Made by a program: the position numbers and the translations under genes. From Xenorhabdus lircayensis (GTDB taxonomy: Bacteria; Pseudomonadota; Gammaproteobacteria; Enterobacterales; Enterobacteriaceae), in contig NZ_JACOII010000020.1 of assembly GCF_016306625.1 (NCBI RefSeq), positions 62,001 through 126,000 on the forward strand: DNA of 64,000 nucleotides. The letters run 5' to 3'. This document shows, in pieces, positions 39,098-49,329 of this stretch; position 1 is the first letter of the stretch, and the number at the start of each line of letters is the position of its first letter. The notes beneath the pieces were generated by a model that worked only from the letters and a program-made list of their open reading frames with translations, did not search any database and was not told where the DNA came from.

Positions 39098-39224
39098 TAT
39101 ACCCAATAGATTTCAAGTTGCAGCGCGGCGGCAAGGGAGCAAATCCCTAGGAGCATAGATAACTATGTGACTGGGGTGAGTGAGCGTAGCCAACAAAGCA
39201 GCAACTTGAAAGATGACGGGTATA
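39098..39224. repeat. 127-bp dispersed element with imperfect terminal inverted repeats
   Basis: The left end TATACCCAATAGATTTCAAG and the complement of the right end (TATACCCGTCATCTTTCAAG) match as an imperfect inverted repeat. The GC-rich interior contrasts with the AT-rich flanks. Related ends occur at 51755 and 52035. It is non-coding and looks like a miniature transposable or ERIC-like element. Confidence 0.8.
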
Positions 39225-39293
39225 AAAACATTTTTCTTCAATAAGAAAAACATCAGACAAGTAAATAAAATAACCTTACAATTTTTAGCTTAA

Positions 39294-39327
39294 TATAAAA
39301 AAATTCCCTACCTCTCAGCAGGGAATT
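39294..39327 (-). terminator. Terminator of the amino acid ABC operon
   Basis: On the minus strand an AATTCCCT / AGGGAATT stem with a 10-nt loop is followed by a run of T residues, about 37 bp past the last gene of the operon. Confidence 0.85.
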
Positions 39328-39363
39328 AATACAACAGCGAAAATATCTGCCAGGTTTCAGATA

Positions 39364-40107
39364 TTAACTTTGTAGAACCACTTTCAATACTTTTTTACGC
39401 CAGAAACTGAAGATCGATATTTTTTCACGTCTCACTGAGAATCGCCGGACAACGTAATTGGCACTCAATTCCAGTGTTAAACACATCACAAAATAAACTA
39501 GCGCGACAAATAAAAAGACTTCCATTGGGTAAACCATGCTGCGGTTATTTACTTGGGTCGCCAAAAATGACAATTCCGCGACACCAACGATATACGCCAA
39601 TGAGGTATCTTTAATTAATGCAATCCATTGATTGATGAATGAAGGCACCATCATGCGTAGTGCCTGTGGTAAAACGATATACCACAGCACTTCCCAGCGA
39701 TTGAATCCCAGTGATAATCCTGCGCGCCATTGGCCTTCGCCAATGGCCAAAATGCCCGCCTTGACACCATGCGCCAAATAAGCCGAGGTAATCAATGCCA
39801 GCGCACAAACCACCGTGGTAATTTCAGGAATTTCCATCCCCAATACCACTGGCAGCAAGAAGTATGTCCAGAAAATCAGCATGATGACCGGAATGGCACG
39901 GAAGAACCCCAGTATTGCCGCCAACAGATTGACCCAAAATCCACGCAGCATCGCCAGTGCAATTCCACCTAAGGTGCCCAATACAATGGAAATCACCCCC
40001 GCCATGATGCTGATTACCAGCGTCAAGGCCGCTCCTTCCAATGGCCCATCGGGAAAGGTTCCCAATAGCAAATAGCGCCAGTTTTCTGCAATAACGGTAA
40101 AGTCCAT
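39364..40107 (-). CDS. Polar amino acid ABC transporter permease (HisM/GlnP family)
   Basis: 247-residue inner-membrane permease with about five transmembrane helices. It has the amino-acid-type binding-protein-dependent transport signature: EGALTLVISIMAG-like N-terminus, FFRAIPVIMLIFWTYFLLP, and the cytoplasmic EAA-like loop around GLSLGFNRWEVLWYIVLPQA. It is the last gene of a three-gene operon with a second permease (gap of 1 bp) and a binding protein. No ATPase gene follows. Substrate class is inferred as polar amino acids such as glutamate or aspartate. Confidence 0.85.
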   Translation of the reverse strand: MDFTVIAENWRYLLLGTFPDGPLEGAALTLVISIMAGVISIVLGTLGGIALAMLRGFWVNLLAAILGFFRAIPVIMLIFWTYFLLPVVLGMEIPEITTVVCALALITSAYLAHGVKAGILAIGEGQWRAGLSLGFNRWEVLWYIVLPQALRMMVPSFINQWIALIKDTSLAYIVGVAELSFLATQVNNRSMVYPMEVFLFVALVYFVMCLTLELSANYVVRRFSVRREKISIFSFWRKKVLKVVLQS

Positions 40108-40108
40108 A

Positions 40109-40867
40109 TCAATACCCCCTCGCCAATGTTCTCTGCTGATGCCACTGTCCCCAACCTTCCATCACGGCGATAATGGCAACGTAAAGCACGGTCGCGACGC
40201 CAAATGCCTCAAAAGTTTGCAGGGATTGAGTTTCAACCTGACGAGAAGCATAGGATAGTTCTGCCACCCCAATCGCCATCGTTAATGAGGAGTTTTTGAC
40301 GATGTTCATGTATTGCCCCAACAGCGGCGGCATGGCTATTTTCAATGCCTGTGGCAGTACAACATGGCGCATGGCCTGCCAGCCCGTTAGGCCTAACGCA
40401 TGAGCAGCATATTTCTGCCCACGTCCGACACCCTGAATGCCCGCACGTAATTCCTCAGCAACAAAAGGGGCTGAGTAGAGCGTCAGGCCAATAAATCCCG
40501 CCAAGAATTCAAAGGATGGCCATTCCAGTGTCAGGCCAAAAAGCATGGACTCATGGGGCGTATTCAGCCACATCATCGCTTCTTGTGGCAGGAGCTGACC
40601 AGATGCGAAGTACCAGAAAAACAGTTGAACCAACAGGGGCGTGTTACGAAATACAGTGGTGTAAGCCGTGACTGACCAAAGTAATGGCTTGATTTGGCTG
40701 TCCCGCGCAGCAGCAATGACAAAACCCAGTAAGGTAGAGGAAACAATAGCACAGGCAGAGAGCCACAAAGTGAGCAGGAATCCCTGCCAGAGCCATCGCA
40801 GATATTCAGGAGCCAGTAAATGCTCGGTAATAAATTGCTCAAACATATTATTCACCACATAAACCAA
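40109..40867 (-). CDS. Polar amino acid ABC transporter permease (HisQ/GltJ type)
   Basis: 252-residue integral membrane permease, partner of the adjacent one. Motifs include VFRNTPLLVQLFFWYFASGQ, EELRAGIQGVGRGQKYAAHA and LGLTGWQAMRHVVLPQALKI, the EAA loop that docks the ATPase. The residues between the second and third helices resemble GltJ-like permeases with a longer periplasmic loop. It lies about 67 bp after the binding-protein gene. The chosen start is the longest frame; a start at MFEQF, seven codons later, is equally plausible. Confidence 0.85.
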   Translation of the reverse strand: MVYVVNNMFEQFITEHLLAPEYLRWLWQGFLLTLWLSACAIVSSTLLGFVIAAARDSQIKPLLWSVTAYTTVFRNTPLLVQLFFWYFASGQLLPQEAMMWLNTPHESMLFGLTLEWPSFEFLAGFIGLTLYSAPFVAEELRAGIQGVGRGQKYAAHALGLTGWQAMRHVVLPQALKIAMPPLLGQYMNIVKNSSLTMAIGVAELSYASRQVETQSLQTFEAFGVATVLYVAIIAVMEGWGQWHQQRTLARGY

Positions 40868-40934
40868 ACAACGAAGCCCCGTGATGACGGGGCTAGTTTA
40901 AGCCGTTGTTTTCTAAAAAATGACTAAAGGAGAA

Positions 40935-41783
40935 TTACAGCTTTGCCTGACTCTCTAATGGAGCGAATTTAAAGTCACCACGTGGTTGAGCAGATTTGGT
41001 TTCCGGGCCAAACCAGCGGTTGTAGATTTTCTCTGCTTCACCCTCTTTTTCCAGTTTCAGTAAGGTTTGGTTAACCGAATCAATCAGTCTCCCTTCCCCC
41101 CTGGAAGCCGCTACCGCCTGATATTCGCGGGTAATGCTGAAGGGAGAAATTTCAAAGTCTGCTTTCTGGGCTTCTGGAACGTTTGCCAGCAAACCAACCA
41201 GTTTTGCATCATCTTGCGTGATCGCCTGAACATTGCCATTTCTCAGAGCAGCAAATGCCAGCGGTGTATCGTCATAAGAAATGACTTTTGCTGTTGGATA
41301 ATGTTCGCGTAGGGTGATTTCCTGCACTGTGCCCTTGTCTGCCCCAATACGCAGTTTGGCGATATCATCCGGGCTAGTCAGAACGCCTTTGCGGGCAATA
41401 AATTTCTGCCCCGTAGCAAAATAAGGAATGGAAAAATTGACTTGTTTTGCACGTTCGGCGGTAATCGTGAAGTTAGCGGCGATTAAGTCAATTTTCTTGG
41501 AAGAGAGCAGAGGAATGCGGTTTGCTGGGTTCGTTGGACGCAATTCCAATTTTACGCCCAAATCACTGGCAATTGCGTTGGCGATATCCACATCATAGCC
41601 TGCCAGCTTTTTCGTTTGAGGATCAATAAAACCAAATGGCGGGTTACTGTCAAATACCGCAATGCGTACCGTACCGGCTTTTTTAATGTCATCAAGTTTA
41701 TCTGCCTTTGCCACACCAGAGACCAGTGCCAAGCCGGTCAGCAGTGCAGTCACCGCTACGCGAGATTTATTGCGAATTTTCAT
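40935..41783 (-). CDS. Periplasmic polar amino acid-binding protein (SBP family 3)
   Basis: Type II solute-binding protein that delivers an amino acid to the two downstream permeases. The ATG at 41783 is preceded by AGGGGTG and begins a clear signal peptide (RVAVTALLTGLALVSGVAKA), giving 282 residues; the frame is open 17 codons further without support. Family motifs include AVFDSNPPFGFIDPQTKKLA and YDVDIANAIASDLGVKLELR, then FTITAERAKQVNFSIPYFAT. Ligand identity cannot be read; aspartate/glutamate-type binding proteins look closest. Confidence 0.88.
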   Translation of the reverse strand: MKIRNKSRVAVTALLTGLALVSGVAKADKLDDIKKAGTVRIAVFDSNPPFGFIDPQTKKLAGYDVDIANAIASDLGVKLELRPTNPANRIPLLSSKKIDLIAANFTITAERAKQVNFSIPYFATGQKFIARKGVLTSPDDIAKLRIGADKGTVQEITLREHYPTAKVISYDDTPLAFAALRNGNVQAITQDDAKLVGLLANVPEAQKADFEISPFSITREYQAVAASRGEGRLIDSVNQTLLKLEKEGEAEKIYNRWFGPETKSAQPRGDFKFAPLESQAKL

Positions 41784-41892
41784 TGAACACCCCTGTTGGT
41801 TATAAATTTTTATATGACCAGCAAAAGCTATCAATTTCGATATAGCACTTGAAATAATATAAAATGCTATATTTATTTCTATATGGAATATA

Positions 41893-41929
41893 TAAAAAAG
41901 GAAACGCTGGAGGAAAACACCAGCGTTTC
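41893..41929 (-). terminator. Terminator of the pst-phoU operon
   Basis: On the minus strand a perfect 10-bp stem GAAACGCTGG / CCAGCGTTTC with a 9-nt loop is followed by CTTTTTTAT, about 15 bp after the phoU stop. Confidence 0.92.
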
Positions 41930-41944
41930 AGATGGTTAAGAGGA

Positions 41945-42661
41945 TTACTCTTTTTTGGTAAGTAGTTTTTCCAACTGATCACCACCAACGTGGCGGAAGT
42001 CCTGTCCTTTAACGTAATAGAAGATAAACTCACAAATATTCTGGCAACGATCACCAATTCGCTCAATGGATCGGGCACAGAACAGAGCTGTCATAACATT
42101 CGGAATGGTTCTGGGATCTTCCATCATGTAGGTCATTAGCTGACGAACAATGCCTTCGTATTCCTGATCGACTTTTTTATCTTCACGATAAATACGAATG
42201 GCTTCTTCCAGATCCATGCGGGCAAAGGCATCCAGCACATCGTGCAACATTTGGATAGTATGGCGCCCCAAAGATTCCAGACTGACCAGCAAGGATTGCT
42301 GTTGATGTGAAAATTTCTCAAGCGCGGTCTGGCAGATTTTATTTGCCACATCCCCAATGCGTTCCAATTCAGCAATGGTCTTTGAGATCACCATGATCAG
42401 ACGCAGGTCACTGGCTGTCGGCTGGCGTTTTGCAATGATGCGGACGCAGGCTTCATCGATCGCTACTTCCATCATGTTGACCTTATGGTCATCTTCAATT
42501 ACTCGCTGTGCCAGCGCTTCATCCTGATTGTGCATCGCCAGAATTGCTTTACTGAGCTGTTCTTCCACCAGCCCACCCATTGTCATCAATTCCGTGCGAA
42601 TATGCTCCAGTTCAGCATTGAACTGGCCGGAGATGTGTTTGCTGAGATTCAGATTGTCCAT
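41945..42661 (-). CDS. phoU: Phosphate signalling protein PhoU
   Basis: Peripheral negative regulator that links the PstSCAB transporter to the PhoR kinase and restrains phosphate uptake. It has 238 residues (E. coli 241), all helical, with the two PhoU repeats: the first around [20 protein letters not shown] with [20 protein letters not shown], and the second around [20 protein letters not shown]. It is the last gene of the pst operon and lies just before the terminator. Confidence 0.96.
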   Translation of the reverse strand: MDNLNLSKHISGQFNAELEHIRTELMTMGGLVEEQLSKAILAMHNQDEALAQRVIEDDHKVNMMEVAIDEACVRIIAKRQPTASDLRLIMVISKTIAELERIGDVANKICQTALEKFSHQQQSLLVSLESLGRHTIQMLHDVLDAFARMDLEEAIRIYREDKKVDQEYEGIVRQLMTYMMEDPRTIPNVMTALFCARSIERIGDRCQNICEFIFYYVKGQDFRHVGGDQLEKLLTKKE

Positions 42662-42701
42662 ATTATGCTATACCCCATATATGCCCCGTCTATACTCTGT
42701 A

Positions 42702-43493
42702 TCAACCGTAGCGGCCAGTGATGTAATCTTCGGTCTGTTTCATTTTAGGTGTGGTGAACAATCTGTCGGTATCGCTGAATTCAATCAGTTCACCAAGATA
42801 CATAAATGCGGTGTAATCAGAACAACGAGCCGCCTGCTGCATGTTGTGGGTAACAATCACGACGGTATATTCCGATTTCAATTCACTGATCAGCTCTTCA
42901 ATGCGCCCGGTAGAGATCGGGTCAAGCGCCGAACACGGTTCATCCAGCAACAAAACTTCCGGGCGAATGGCGATACCACGGGCTATGCACAGGCGCTGCT
43001 GCTGACCACCGGAAAGACTATATCCACTCTGGTGTAATTTATCTTTGGTTTCATTCCACAGTGCCGCCTTTGTCAGTGCCCACTGGATACGTTCATCCAT
43101 CTCAGCCCTTGGCAGTTTTTCAAACAGGCGCACCCCGAAAGCAATATTGTCGTAAATTGACATCGGGAATGGTGTCGGTTTCTGGAAGACCATCCCAACT
43201 TTAGCACGCAACAGTGCAATATCCTGTTTATCCGTCAGGATATTGGTATCATCCAGAATAATTTCACCTTCTGCCCGCTGTTCACCGTACAGTTCATACA
43301 TTTTGTTGAAAGTACGCAGCAACGTGGATTTGCCACATCCCGACGGCCCAATGAATGCCGTCACTTTATTCTGTGCAATATCCAGCGTGATGTTTTTCAG
43401 CGCGTGAAATTTGCCGTAATAGAAGTTCAGATCACGTACCTGAATTTTGCTTCCTGCAATTTTGCTTACTGCAATGTCATTGGCCTTATTCAT
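42702..43493 (-). CDS. pstB: Phosphate ABC transporter ATP-binding protein PstB
   Basis: ATPase of the high-affinity phosphate importer. It has 263 residues. Walker A is GPSGCGKST, the Q-loop [12 protein letters not shown] is the PstB-specific form, the signature is [15 protein letters not shown], Walker B is [12 protein letters not shown] and the H-loop is VIVTHNM. AAAGAGAG precedes the ATG. It lies between pstA and phoU as in E. coli. Confidence 0.97.
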   Translation of the reverse strand: MNKANDIAVSKIAGSKIQVRDLNFYYGKFHALKNITLDIAQNKVTAFIGPSGCGKSTLLRTFNKMYELYGEQRAEGEIILDDTNILTDKQDIALLRAKVGMVFQKPTPFPMSIYDNIAFGVRLFEKLPRAEMDERIQWALTKAALWNETKDKLHQSGYSLSGGQQQRLCIARGIAIRPEVLLLDEPCSALDPISTGRIEELISELKSEYTVVIVTHNMQQAARCSDYTAFMYLGELIEFSDTDRLFTTPKMKQTEDYITGRYG

Positions 43494-43519
43494 CAGTGCT
43501 CTCTTTACCTATAAAAATA

Positions 43520-44428
43520 TTAGTGCGTCTTCTTCGCAAACAGCACACGCGCCACAATGTTAATCAGCAATACGCACAGCGTGATCAGTAATACCCCTGC
43601 CCATGCCAGTTGCTGCCAATCAGAGAACGGACTCATGGCAAACTTGAAGATGGTGACAGGCAGGTTGGCAATCGGCTGGCTGAGATCCGTGCTCCAAAAC
43701 TGGTTGGAAAGTGAGGTGAACAGCAGTGGTGCCGTTTCACCTGCAATACGGGCAATCGCGAGCAGCACGCCAGTAATAATGCCTGATATCGACGCCTTCA
43801 ACGTAATCGCAGAGATCATTTTCCATTTCGGTGTCCCCAGTGCATAAGCCGCTTCACGCAAGTTATCCGGCACCAGTTTCAGCATGTTCTCCGTCGTGCG
43901 GATAACAATGGGAACCTGCAACAGTGCCAGTGCAATTACCCCAGCCCAGCCGGAAAAATGTTGCATTTTCGTCACCACCACCGTGTAGACAAACAGCCCG
44001 ACAACAATCGAAGGTGCCGAAAGCAAGATGTCATTGATGAAGCGGGTCATTTCTGCCAACCATGAGCGACGACCATATTCCGCCAGATAAATCCCCGCCA
44101 TAATACCCAATGGCGTACCAAACACCGTTGCCCAGAAGATCAGCAATCCACTGCCGACGATGGCGTTTGCCAGACCACCGCCCTCAGTATTGGGGGGTGG
44201 CGTCATATCGGTAAACAACGCCAGCGACATACCATCAATGCCTTTAGTGACGGTGGAGATTAAGATCCAGCTCAACCAGAACAAACCGAATGCCATCGTC
44301 GCCATGGACAGCATCAGCGCAATGCGGTTTTTCTGGCGACGCCATGACTGCATGCGGCGACGGCTTTTCATATCAACTTCGTTGATTGCACCAACCCGGT
44401 GTGGCTGTTGATTACTGATGGTTGTCAT
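43520..44428 (-). CDS. pstA: Phosphate ABC transporter permease PstA
   Basis: Inner-membrane subunit of the phosphate importer. From the ATG at 44428 it has 302 residues with six helices (E. coli 296). Matches include [54 protein letters not shown] and [18 protein letters not shown]. The frame is open to 44443, which would overlap pstC by 14 bp, so the exact start is uncertain. The N-terminal cytoplasmic stretch ([15 protein letters not shown]) is basic as in other PstA proteins. Confidence 0.95.
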   Translation of the reverse strand: MTTISNQQPHRVGAINEVDMKSRRRMQSWRRQKNRIALMLSMATMAFGLFWLSWILISTVTKGIDGMSLALFTDMTPPPNTEGGGLANAIVGSGLLIFWATVFGTPLGIMAGIYLAEYGRRSWLAEMTRFINDILLSAPSIVVGLFVYTVVVTKMQHFSGWAGVIALALLQVPIVIRTTENMLKLVPDNLREAAYALGTPKWKMISAITLKASISGIITGVLLAIARIAGETAPLLFTSLSNQFWSTDLSQPIANLPVTIFKFAMSPFSDWQQLAWAGVLLITLCVLLINIVARVLFAKKTH

Positions 44429-44429
44429 C

Positions 44430-45386
44430 TCAGCGCCCCTCATTTTTTGCCAGACGCATAATCATCAATTTTGACAACGCCAACACAATAAAGGTGATTA
44501 CAAACAAGATCAGCCCCAGTTCCATCAATGCGGCGGTATGCAGGCCAGATTCCGCCTCGGCAAATTCGTTCGCCAGCGCAGAAGTAATGCTGTTCCCCGG
44601 CATGTACAGAGACAAACTATCAAGCTGGTAAGTGTTACCAATAATAAAGGTTACGGCCATCGTTTCTCCCAAGGCTCGACCAAGCCCCAACATCACGCCA
44701 CCAATCACACCATTCTTGGTATAAGGCAGGACGATACGCCAAATCACTTCCCATGTTGTACAACCGATCCCATAGGCGGACTCTTTCATCATGACGGGAG
44801 TTTGCTCAAACACATCACGCATAACAGAAGCGATATAGGGGATAATCATGATGGCGAGAATGACACCCGCCGCCAAAATACCGATACCAAAGGCGGGGCC
44901 GGAAAACAGTTCACCCACGATGGGGATACTCGATAACACATCACCGACGGGTTGCTGGAAATAGGTGGCGAACAGCGGAGCAAAAACAAACAACCCCCAC
45001 ATGCCGTAAACAATACTAGGAATCGCCGCCAGCAGTTCAATAGCGACACCCAACGGACGTTTCAACCAGTTCGGCGCCAGCTCGGTCAGAAACAGGGCGA
45101 TACCAAAGCTCACCGGAACTGCAATAATCAGGGCGATTAATGAGGTCATTAATGTGCCATAAATCGGCACCAGTGCGCCAAACACCCCTGCTGGTGCATC
45201 CCAATCTTTGTTCCACAAAAAAGCAAAACCAAATGCCTGTATACTCGGCCAAGAAGCAATGAGCAACGAAACGATAATGCCCCCCAGCAGGAATAAAGTC
45301 AGCAGCGCTGCCAGTCTAACCAGAGCGCTGAAAATAATGTCGCCATTTTTGCTTGGTGCTTTCAGTGCCGTTTTACGTTCGGCCAT
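44430..45386 (-). CDS. pstC: Phosphate ABC transporter permease PstC
   Basis: Second membrane subunit of the phosphate importer. From the ATG at 45386 ([20 protein letters not shown]) it has 318 residues, against 319 in E. coli; the frame extends five codons upstream. Conserved segments include [60 protein letters not shown] and [20 protein letters not shown]. It is closely coupled to pstA. Confidence 0.95.
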   Translation of the reverse strand: MAERKTALKAPSKNGDIIFSALVRLAALLTLFLLGGIIVSLLIASWPSIQAFGFAFLWNKDWDAPAGVFGALVPIYGTLMTSLIALIIAVPVSFGIALFLTELAPNWLKRPLGVAIELLAAIPSIVYGMWGLFVFAPLFATYFQQPVGDVLSSIPIVGELFSGPAFGIGILAAGVILAIMIIPYIASVMRDVFEQTPVMMKESAYGIGCTTWEVIWRIVLPYTKNGVIGGVMLGLGRALGETMAVTFIIGNTYQLDSLSLYMPGNSITSALANEFAEAESGLHTAALMELGLILFVITFIVLALSKLMIMRLAKNEGR

Positions 45387-45412
45387 ACGCTTAATTCTCA
45401 TTTTGGGTTATT

Positions 45413-45430
45413 TCCCCCTCGAAAGGGGGA
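45413..45430 (-). promoter_or_regulatory. GC-rich hairpin between pstS and pstC
   Basis: CCCCCT and AGGGGG flank a CGAA loop in the 85-bp gap after pstS. Such a hairpin can stabilise the 3' end of the abundant pstS message and lower downstream expression. The role is inferred from position. Confidence 0.6.
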
Positions 45431-45471
45431 GGTTTCACAATCGCCGATTCACAACGGTGACAGGCAGACCA

Positions 45472-46512
45472 TCAATATAGCGGTTTGCCACTGCTGTCTT
45501 TGATGTTGCTCTTCCATGCTGCACGTACCTGAGTGATCACTTCTTTTGGCAGAACAGCATAATCCAGATCTTTCGCCTGTTTTTTGCCTTTGTCATAAGC
45601 CCAATCGAAGAATTTCAGAACTTCGGTGCCATTCGAGGCATTTACCTGCTGTTGGTGGATGAGAATGAATGTTGTGGAGGTAATTGGCCATGCATTATCA
45701 CCTTTCTGGTGTGTCAGATCCTGAGCAAAGCTGCTGCGCCAATCCACTCCTTTGGCCGCTGCACTGAAGTTCTCTGCCGTAGGTGCTACCACTGCGCCAT
45801 CCGCTGAAACCAGTTTGGTGTAAGCGAGGTTATTCTGCTTCGCATAGGCGTATTCAACATAGCCAATCGAACCAGGCAGGCGTTGAACAAATGCTGCGAT
45901 TCCATCATTGCCTTTGCCGCCCAAGCCGGTTGGCCATTTGACGGTAGTCCCCGCCCCAACTTTTTCTTTCCAACTACTGCTAACTTTGGACAAATAGCGG
46001 GTGAAGACATAGGAAGTCCCTGAACCATCCGCGCGACGGACCACGGCAATGTTCTGATCCGGTAATTTGAGGTCTGGATTCAATTTTGTAATAGCCGGGT
46101 CATTCCATTTCTTGATATTACCCAGATAAATATCACCGAGGGTTTTACCATCCAGAATCAATTGACCAGATTTGATGCCGGCAATGTTCACTGCCAGCAC
46201 AATACCGCCGATCACTGTCGGAAACTGGAACAGAGCATCTGCGGCCAATTTTTCATCAGAAAGCGGGGCATCAGACGCACCAAAATCAACGGTATTGGCA
46301 ATAATCTGCTTTACACCACCAGAAGAGCCGATGCCTTGGTAATTAATTTTGTTGCCAGTTTCTTTTTGATAAGAATCCGCCCACTTGGTATATACCGGTG
46401 CGGGAAATGTCGCACCTGCCCCCGTCAAGCTGGTGGCAGCAAATGAAGACAGGGATGTCATAGCAAATACAGCAACCATGAAGCTCGCCACGGTGGTACG
46501 CATTGGTTTCAT
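45472..46512 (-). CDS. pstS: Periplasmic phosphate-binding protein PstS
   Basis: High-affinity phosphate receptor of the Pst importer. The ATG at 46512 is preceded by AGGAGGGA and gives 346 residues, as in E. coli, with signal peptide [20 protein letters not shown] and cleavage near SFAATS; the frame extends nine unsupported codons. Phosphate-binding segments are visible: [46 protein letters not shown] and [16 protein letters not shown]. It is first in the pst operon with a Pho box upstream. Confidence 0.97.
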   Translation of the reverse strand: MKPMRTTVASFMVAVFAMTSLSSFAATSLTGAGATFPAPVYTKWADSYQKETGNKINYQGIGSSGGVKQIIANTVDFGASDAPLSDEKLAADALFQFPTVIGGIVLAVNIAGIKSGQLILDGKTLGDIYLGNIKKWNDPAITKLNPDLKLPDQNIAVVRRADGSGTSYVFTRYLSKVSSSWKEKVGAGTTVKWPTGLGGKGNDGIAAFVQRLPGSIGYVEYAYAKQNNLAYTKLVSADGAVVAPTAENFSAAAKGVDWRSSFAQDLTHQKGDNAWPITSTTFILIHQQQVNASNGTEVLKFFDWAYDKGKKQAKDLDYAVLPKEVITQVRAAWKSNIKDSSGKPLY

Positions 46513-46643
46513 ACTCCCTCCTGCTGGGATACGTATCATTAATTAAAAACAAGTGTCAGATATCGTCGATAATCAGGTTCTTAGGTTAAGAAATGGATCA
46601 ATGAGGAAAATAGATGAATTCAATGACAATAAAATGTATGAAT

Positions 46644-46662
46644 TATGACATTTTTATGACAG
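46644..46662 (-). promoter_or_regulatory. Pho box upstream of pstS
   Basis: On the minus strand CTGTCATAAAAATGTCATA contains two TGTCA half-repeats 11 bp apart, matching the PhoB consensus. It is about 130 bp before pstS. A weaker partial repeat follows toward the gene. Confidence 0.82.
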
Positions 46663-46680
46663 GTCATTTTCAGGCGCTAC

Positions 46681-47691
46681 TCATTTTGTATTCAATGGGA
46701 TATATACACGAATGGAGAACCCCCGCTTTTCACTTTCTCCCACCTCAATATATCCCCCATGAAAATCGATGATGCGGCGGATTATTGCCAGTCCCAGCCC
46801 TACGCCGCCATTATTGTGAATACGGCGAACCCGCTCTCCCTGTACGAAAGGCCGGAACAGAGTAGCCACTTCTTCTTTCGTCATACCTGCGCCATTATCC
46901 TCCACCTGAAACCAGCCAAATTTTTCTGTTGAACCACTGCTGATTCGAATCCACCCATTGCCATAACGCTGGGCATTAGTGAACATATTGACCAGCACGC
47001 GTTTGATGGAAAGTGGATTGGCCAAAATGAAAATTGAGCTGGCGGACAAATGATTTTCGATATCTTCTGTACCGTGCTGCCCGGTTTCAATAACCGCTTC
47101 AAGCAATCCATTCAATTCACAGCATGCCATCGGCACATCCTGCCCCGCACGCTGATAGTCAATGAACTGATCAATAATGGCGTTGCACTCCTCAATGTCT
47201 CGATGGATGGATTCCGTAAGAAACGCTTCTTTTCCCTCCATCATTTCCATCGCCAGACGAATACGAGTCAATGGAGTGCGTAAGTCATGGCTCACACCAG
47301 CCACCAATACCGCCCGATCACGTTCCTGTGATTTCAGCCCCTCCGATATCTGGTTAAAAGCGCTAATCATCGAACGCATGGCTGGTGCTCCCACTTCAGG
47401 CAGGGGGGCGATCTTTCTTCCTTTTTCCATCTCTATGGCTGCTTTTTGCATAGCTTCCAGTAGGCGTTTCTGGGTATGGAGATACTGCCAAAACGCCACG
47501 AACACCGACAATGCAGCCGTAAAAACACTCATGAAGATATAAGGAAATACAACGCTGAGTGAGAGCTTTTCTATCATCACCAGCAACTGGGCGGCCAAAT
47601 AGCTGACCAGCAGACTACCCAGCAACATCGCCAGCATCAAATACAAGGTATGGGGCAACAAGGCGCGTAGCGAAAGCCAAAGCCTTTTCAT
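46681..47691 (-). CDS. envZ: Osmosensor histidine kinase EnvZ lacking the periplasmic domain
   Basis: Inner-membrane kinase/phosphatase for OmpR. The ATG at 47691 overlaps the ompR stop as ATGA and gives 336 residues, against 450 in E. coli. Two hydrophobic helices (about 15-37 and 47-68) are separated by only about ten residues, so the large periplasmic domain is absent. HAMP, then H135 in [20 protein letters not shown] (H243 in E. coli, a difference of 108), N-box [16 protein letters not shown] and [15 protein letters not shown] are intact. A periplasm-less EnvZ is known in Xenorhabdus nematophila, where it remains functional, so this is lineage-specific and not a pseudogene. Confidence 0.96.
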   Translation of the reverse strand: MKRLWLSLRALLPHTLYLMLAMLLGSLLVSYLAAQLLVMIEKLSLSVVFPYIFMSVFTAALSVFVAFWQYLHTQKRLLEAMQKAAIEMEKGRKIAPLPEVGAPAMRSMISAFNQISEGLKSQERDRAVLVAGVSHDLRTPLTRIRLAMEMMEGKEAFLTESIHRDIEECNAIIDQFIDYQRAGQDVPMACCELNGLLEAVIETGQHGTEDIENHLSASSIFILANPLSIKRVLVNMFTNAQRYGNGWIRISSGSTEKFGWFQVEDNGAGMTKEEVATLFRPFVQGERVRRIHNNGGVGLGLAIIRRIIDFHGGYIEVGESEKRGFSIRVYIPLNTK

Positions 47692-48407
47692 ACTTTGCTT
47701 CCATCGGGAACAAAAACGTATCCCAATCCCCAAACCGTCTGGATATAACGGGGGTGGGCGGGATCTTCTTCAATCATGCGACGCAGGCGAGAAACCTGCA
47801 CATCAATGGAGCGCTCCATCGCGCCATACTCACGTCCCCGAGCCAAATTCATTAATTTATCCCGTGATAATGGCTCGCGTGGGTGAGAAACCAAAACCTT
47901 CAGCACGGAGAATTCTCCACTGGTCAAAGGCAGTGGCTTATCTTGATGGAACATTTCACGGGTTCCGAGATCAAGTTTAAATTTTCCAAACCTAACCACC
48001 GCATCATCCGATGCAGGCGCTCCCGGTAGTTCATTAATCTGACGACGCAGGACTGCACGCATACGTGCCAATAACTCACGCGGGTTAAAAGGCTTGGCAA
48101 GATAATCATCAGCCCCGATTTCAAGACCAACAATCCGATCAACTTCTTCCCCTTTCGCGGATATCATGATGATCGGGATCGGATTATGCTGGCTTCTCAA
48201 TCTTCGACAGACAGACAACCCATCCTCGCCTGGCAACATTAAATCCAGGACAATCAATTGAATGGATTCTCTAGTCAATAAGCGATCCATCTGTTCTGCA
48301 TTCGCTGCGCTACGAACTTGAAACCCCTGCTCGGATAAATAGCGCTCCAATAACGCCCTCAAGCGCATATCATCATCAACAACAAGGATCTTATAACTCT
48401 CTTGCAT
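47688..48407 (-). CDS. ompR: Osmoregulatory response regulator OmpR
   Basis: OmpR/PhoB-type regulator of porins and, in related bacteria, of motility and host-association genes. It has 239 residues, as in E. coli. The receiver domain has the acidic pocket ([20 protein letters not shown]) and phospho-acceptor D55 in [14 protein letters not shown]. The winged-helix domain contains [20 protein letters not shown] and [20 protein letters not shown]. It is translationally coupled to envZ. Confidence 0.97.
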   Translation of the reverse strand: MQESYKILVVDDDMRLRALLERYLSEQGFQVRSAANAEQMDRLLTRESIQLIVLDLMLPGEDGLSVCRRLRSQHNPIPIIMISAKGEEVDRIVGLEIGADDYLAKPFNPRELLARMRAVLRRQINELPGAPASDDAVVRFGKFKLDLGTREMFHQDKPLPLTSGEFSVLKVLVSHPREPLSRDKLMNLARGREYGAMERSIDVQVSRLRRMIEEDPAHPRYIQTVWGLGYVFVPDGSKV

Positions 48408-48596
48408 GTTTCAGCTCCCAAGATGCTCCATGCCCGCAATATCCATTACTCTCACAGAAAACCCATAATCCAATAGAGACTAACCGCATGTATTTTAAGG
48501 CCATTCACGCCATTAGCAATAATTGCTTATGTTTTGGTTTTCTCTCCCTGTTCTCCTATCTACGTCACTCAATCTCCGTCATTTAATCGCCGTGAT

Positions 48597-49079
48597 TTAT
48601 GCCAAAGGCTGGTAACTAATTGCCAATATCCAGTAAGTCGCCATGCCGTTAGGGGTCATCACTGTAATTTCATCATCAACCTGCCTGCCAAGTAACGCCC
48701 TCGCTACTGGAGAATCAATGGAAATCCACTTCTTGGCAGGATCGAATTCATCCGACCCCACCAGACGAAAAATATGCTCTTCCGCATTTTCATTTTCGAC
48801 TTTTACCCATGCGCCAAAAAAGACTTTTCCTTCTTGTCGCGGATCAGGGTCGACAATTTGCAGCACATCCAGACGCTTGGACAAAAACCGCACACGACGG
48901 TCAATTTCCCTTAATCTTTTTTTACCATAAATGTATTCTGCATTCTCCGAACGATCACCTAATGCGGCCGCATCTGAAACAGCCTGAGTGACTTTGGGAC
49001 GTTCAACTTTCCAGAGATATTTCAGTTCTTGATCAAGCGCATGCCAACCTTCTCGGGTAATGTAGTTACTCTTGGCCAT
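48597..49079 (-). CDS. greB: Transcription elongation factor GreB
   Basis: Binds in the RNA polymerase secondary channel and stimulates cleavage of backtracked transcripts. It has 160 residues (E. coli 158). The N-terminal coiled coil carries the acidic tip (SDAAALGDRSENAEYIYGKK) with the catalytic D and E. The C-terminal FKBP-like domain ends in SPVARALLGRQVDDEI. It is divergent from tex, as in E. coli. Confidence 0.96.
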   Translation of the reverse strand: MAKSNYITREGWHALDQELKYLWKVERPKVTQAVSDAAALGDRSENAEYIYGKKRLREIDRRVRFLSKRLDVLQIVDPDPRQEGKVFFGAWVKVENENAEEHIFRLVGSDEFDPAKKWISIDSPVARALLGRQVDDEITVMTPNGMATYWILAISYQPLA

Positions 49080-49329
49080 GAAAAACTCACTTGAGAAAAG
49101 ATGATTAATGGCGGAGTACTATATCTCAACCCAAAAGATATTCGATGAATTCTGTCGCAACATGACCGAAATATCGCGCTAAACTGGAAATTATCGCTCT
49201 CAACACGTATAAATGGAGCCAGTTTGAACCACGCCTATATTATTTCAGATGATATTTGATCCTATCAGGCACTGTCTGATGATGTCCGAGGATATCTACA
49301 GGCGCTAAGAAAGTTGAAGAAAACAGACC

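Larger units (their letters stand above)
38463..39363. other. Long gap upstream of adeP: PurR box, possible microprotein, dispersed repeat and terminator
   Basis: About 900 bp without a normal-sized gene. From the adeP side it holds a PurR-like box (38545-38560), a possible 31-codon basic ORF (38730-38825), a dispersed inverted-repeat element (39098-39224) and the terminator of the ABC permease operon (39294-39327). Confidence 0.6.
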
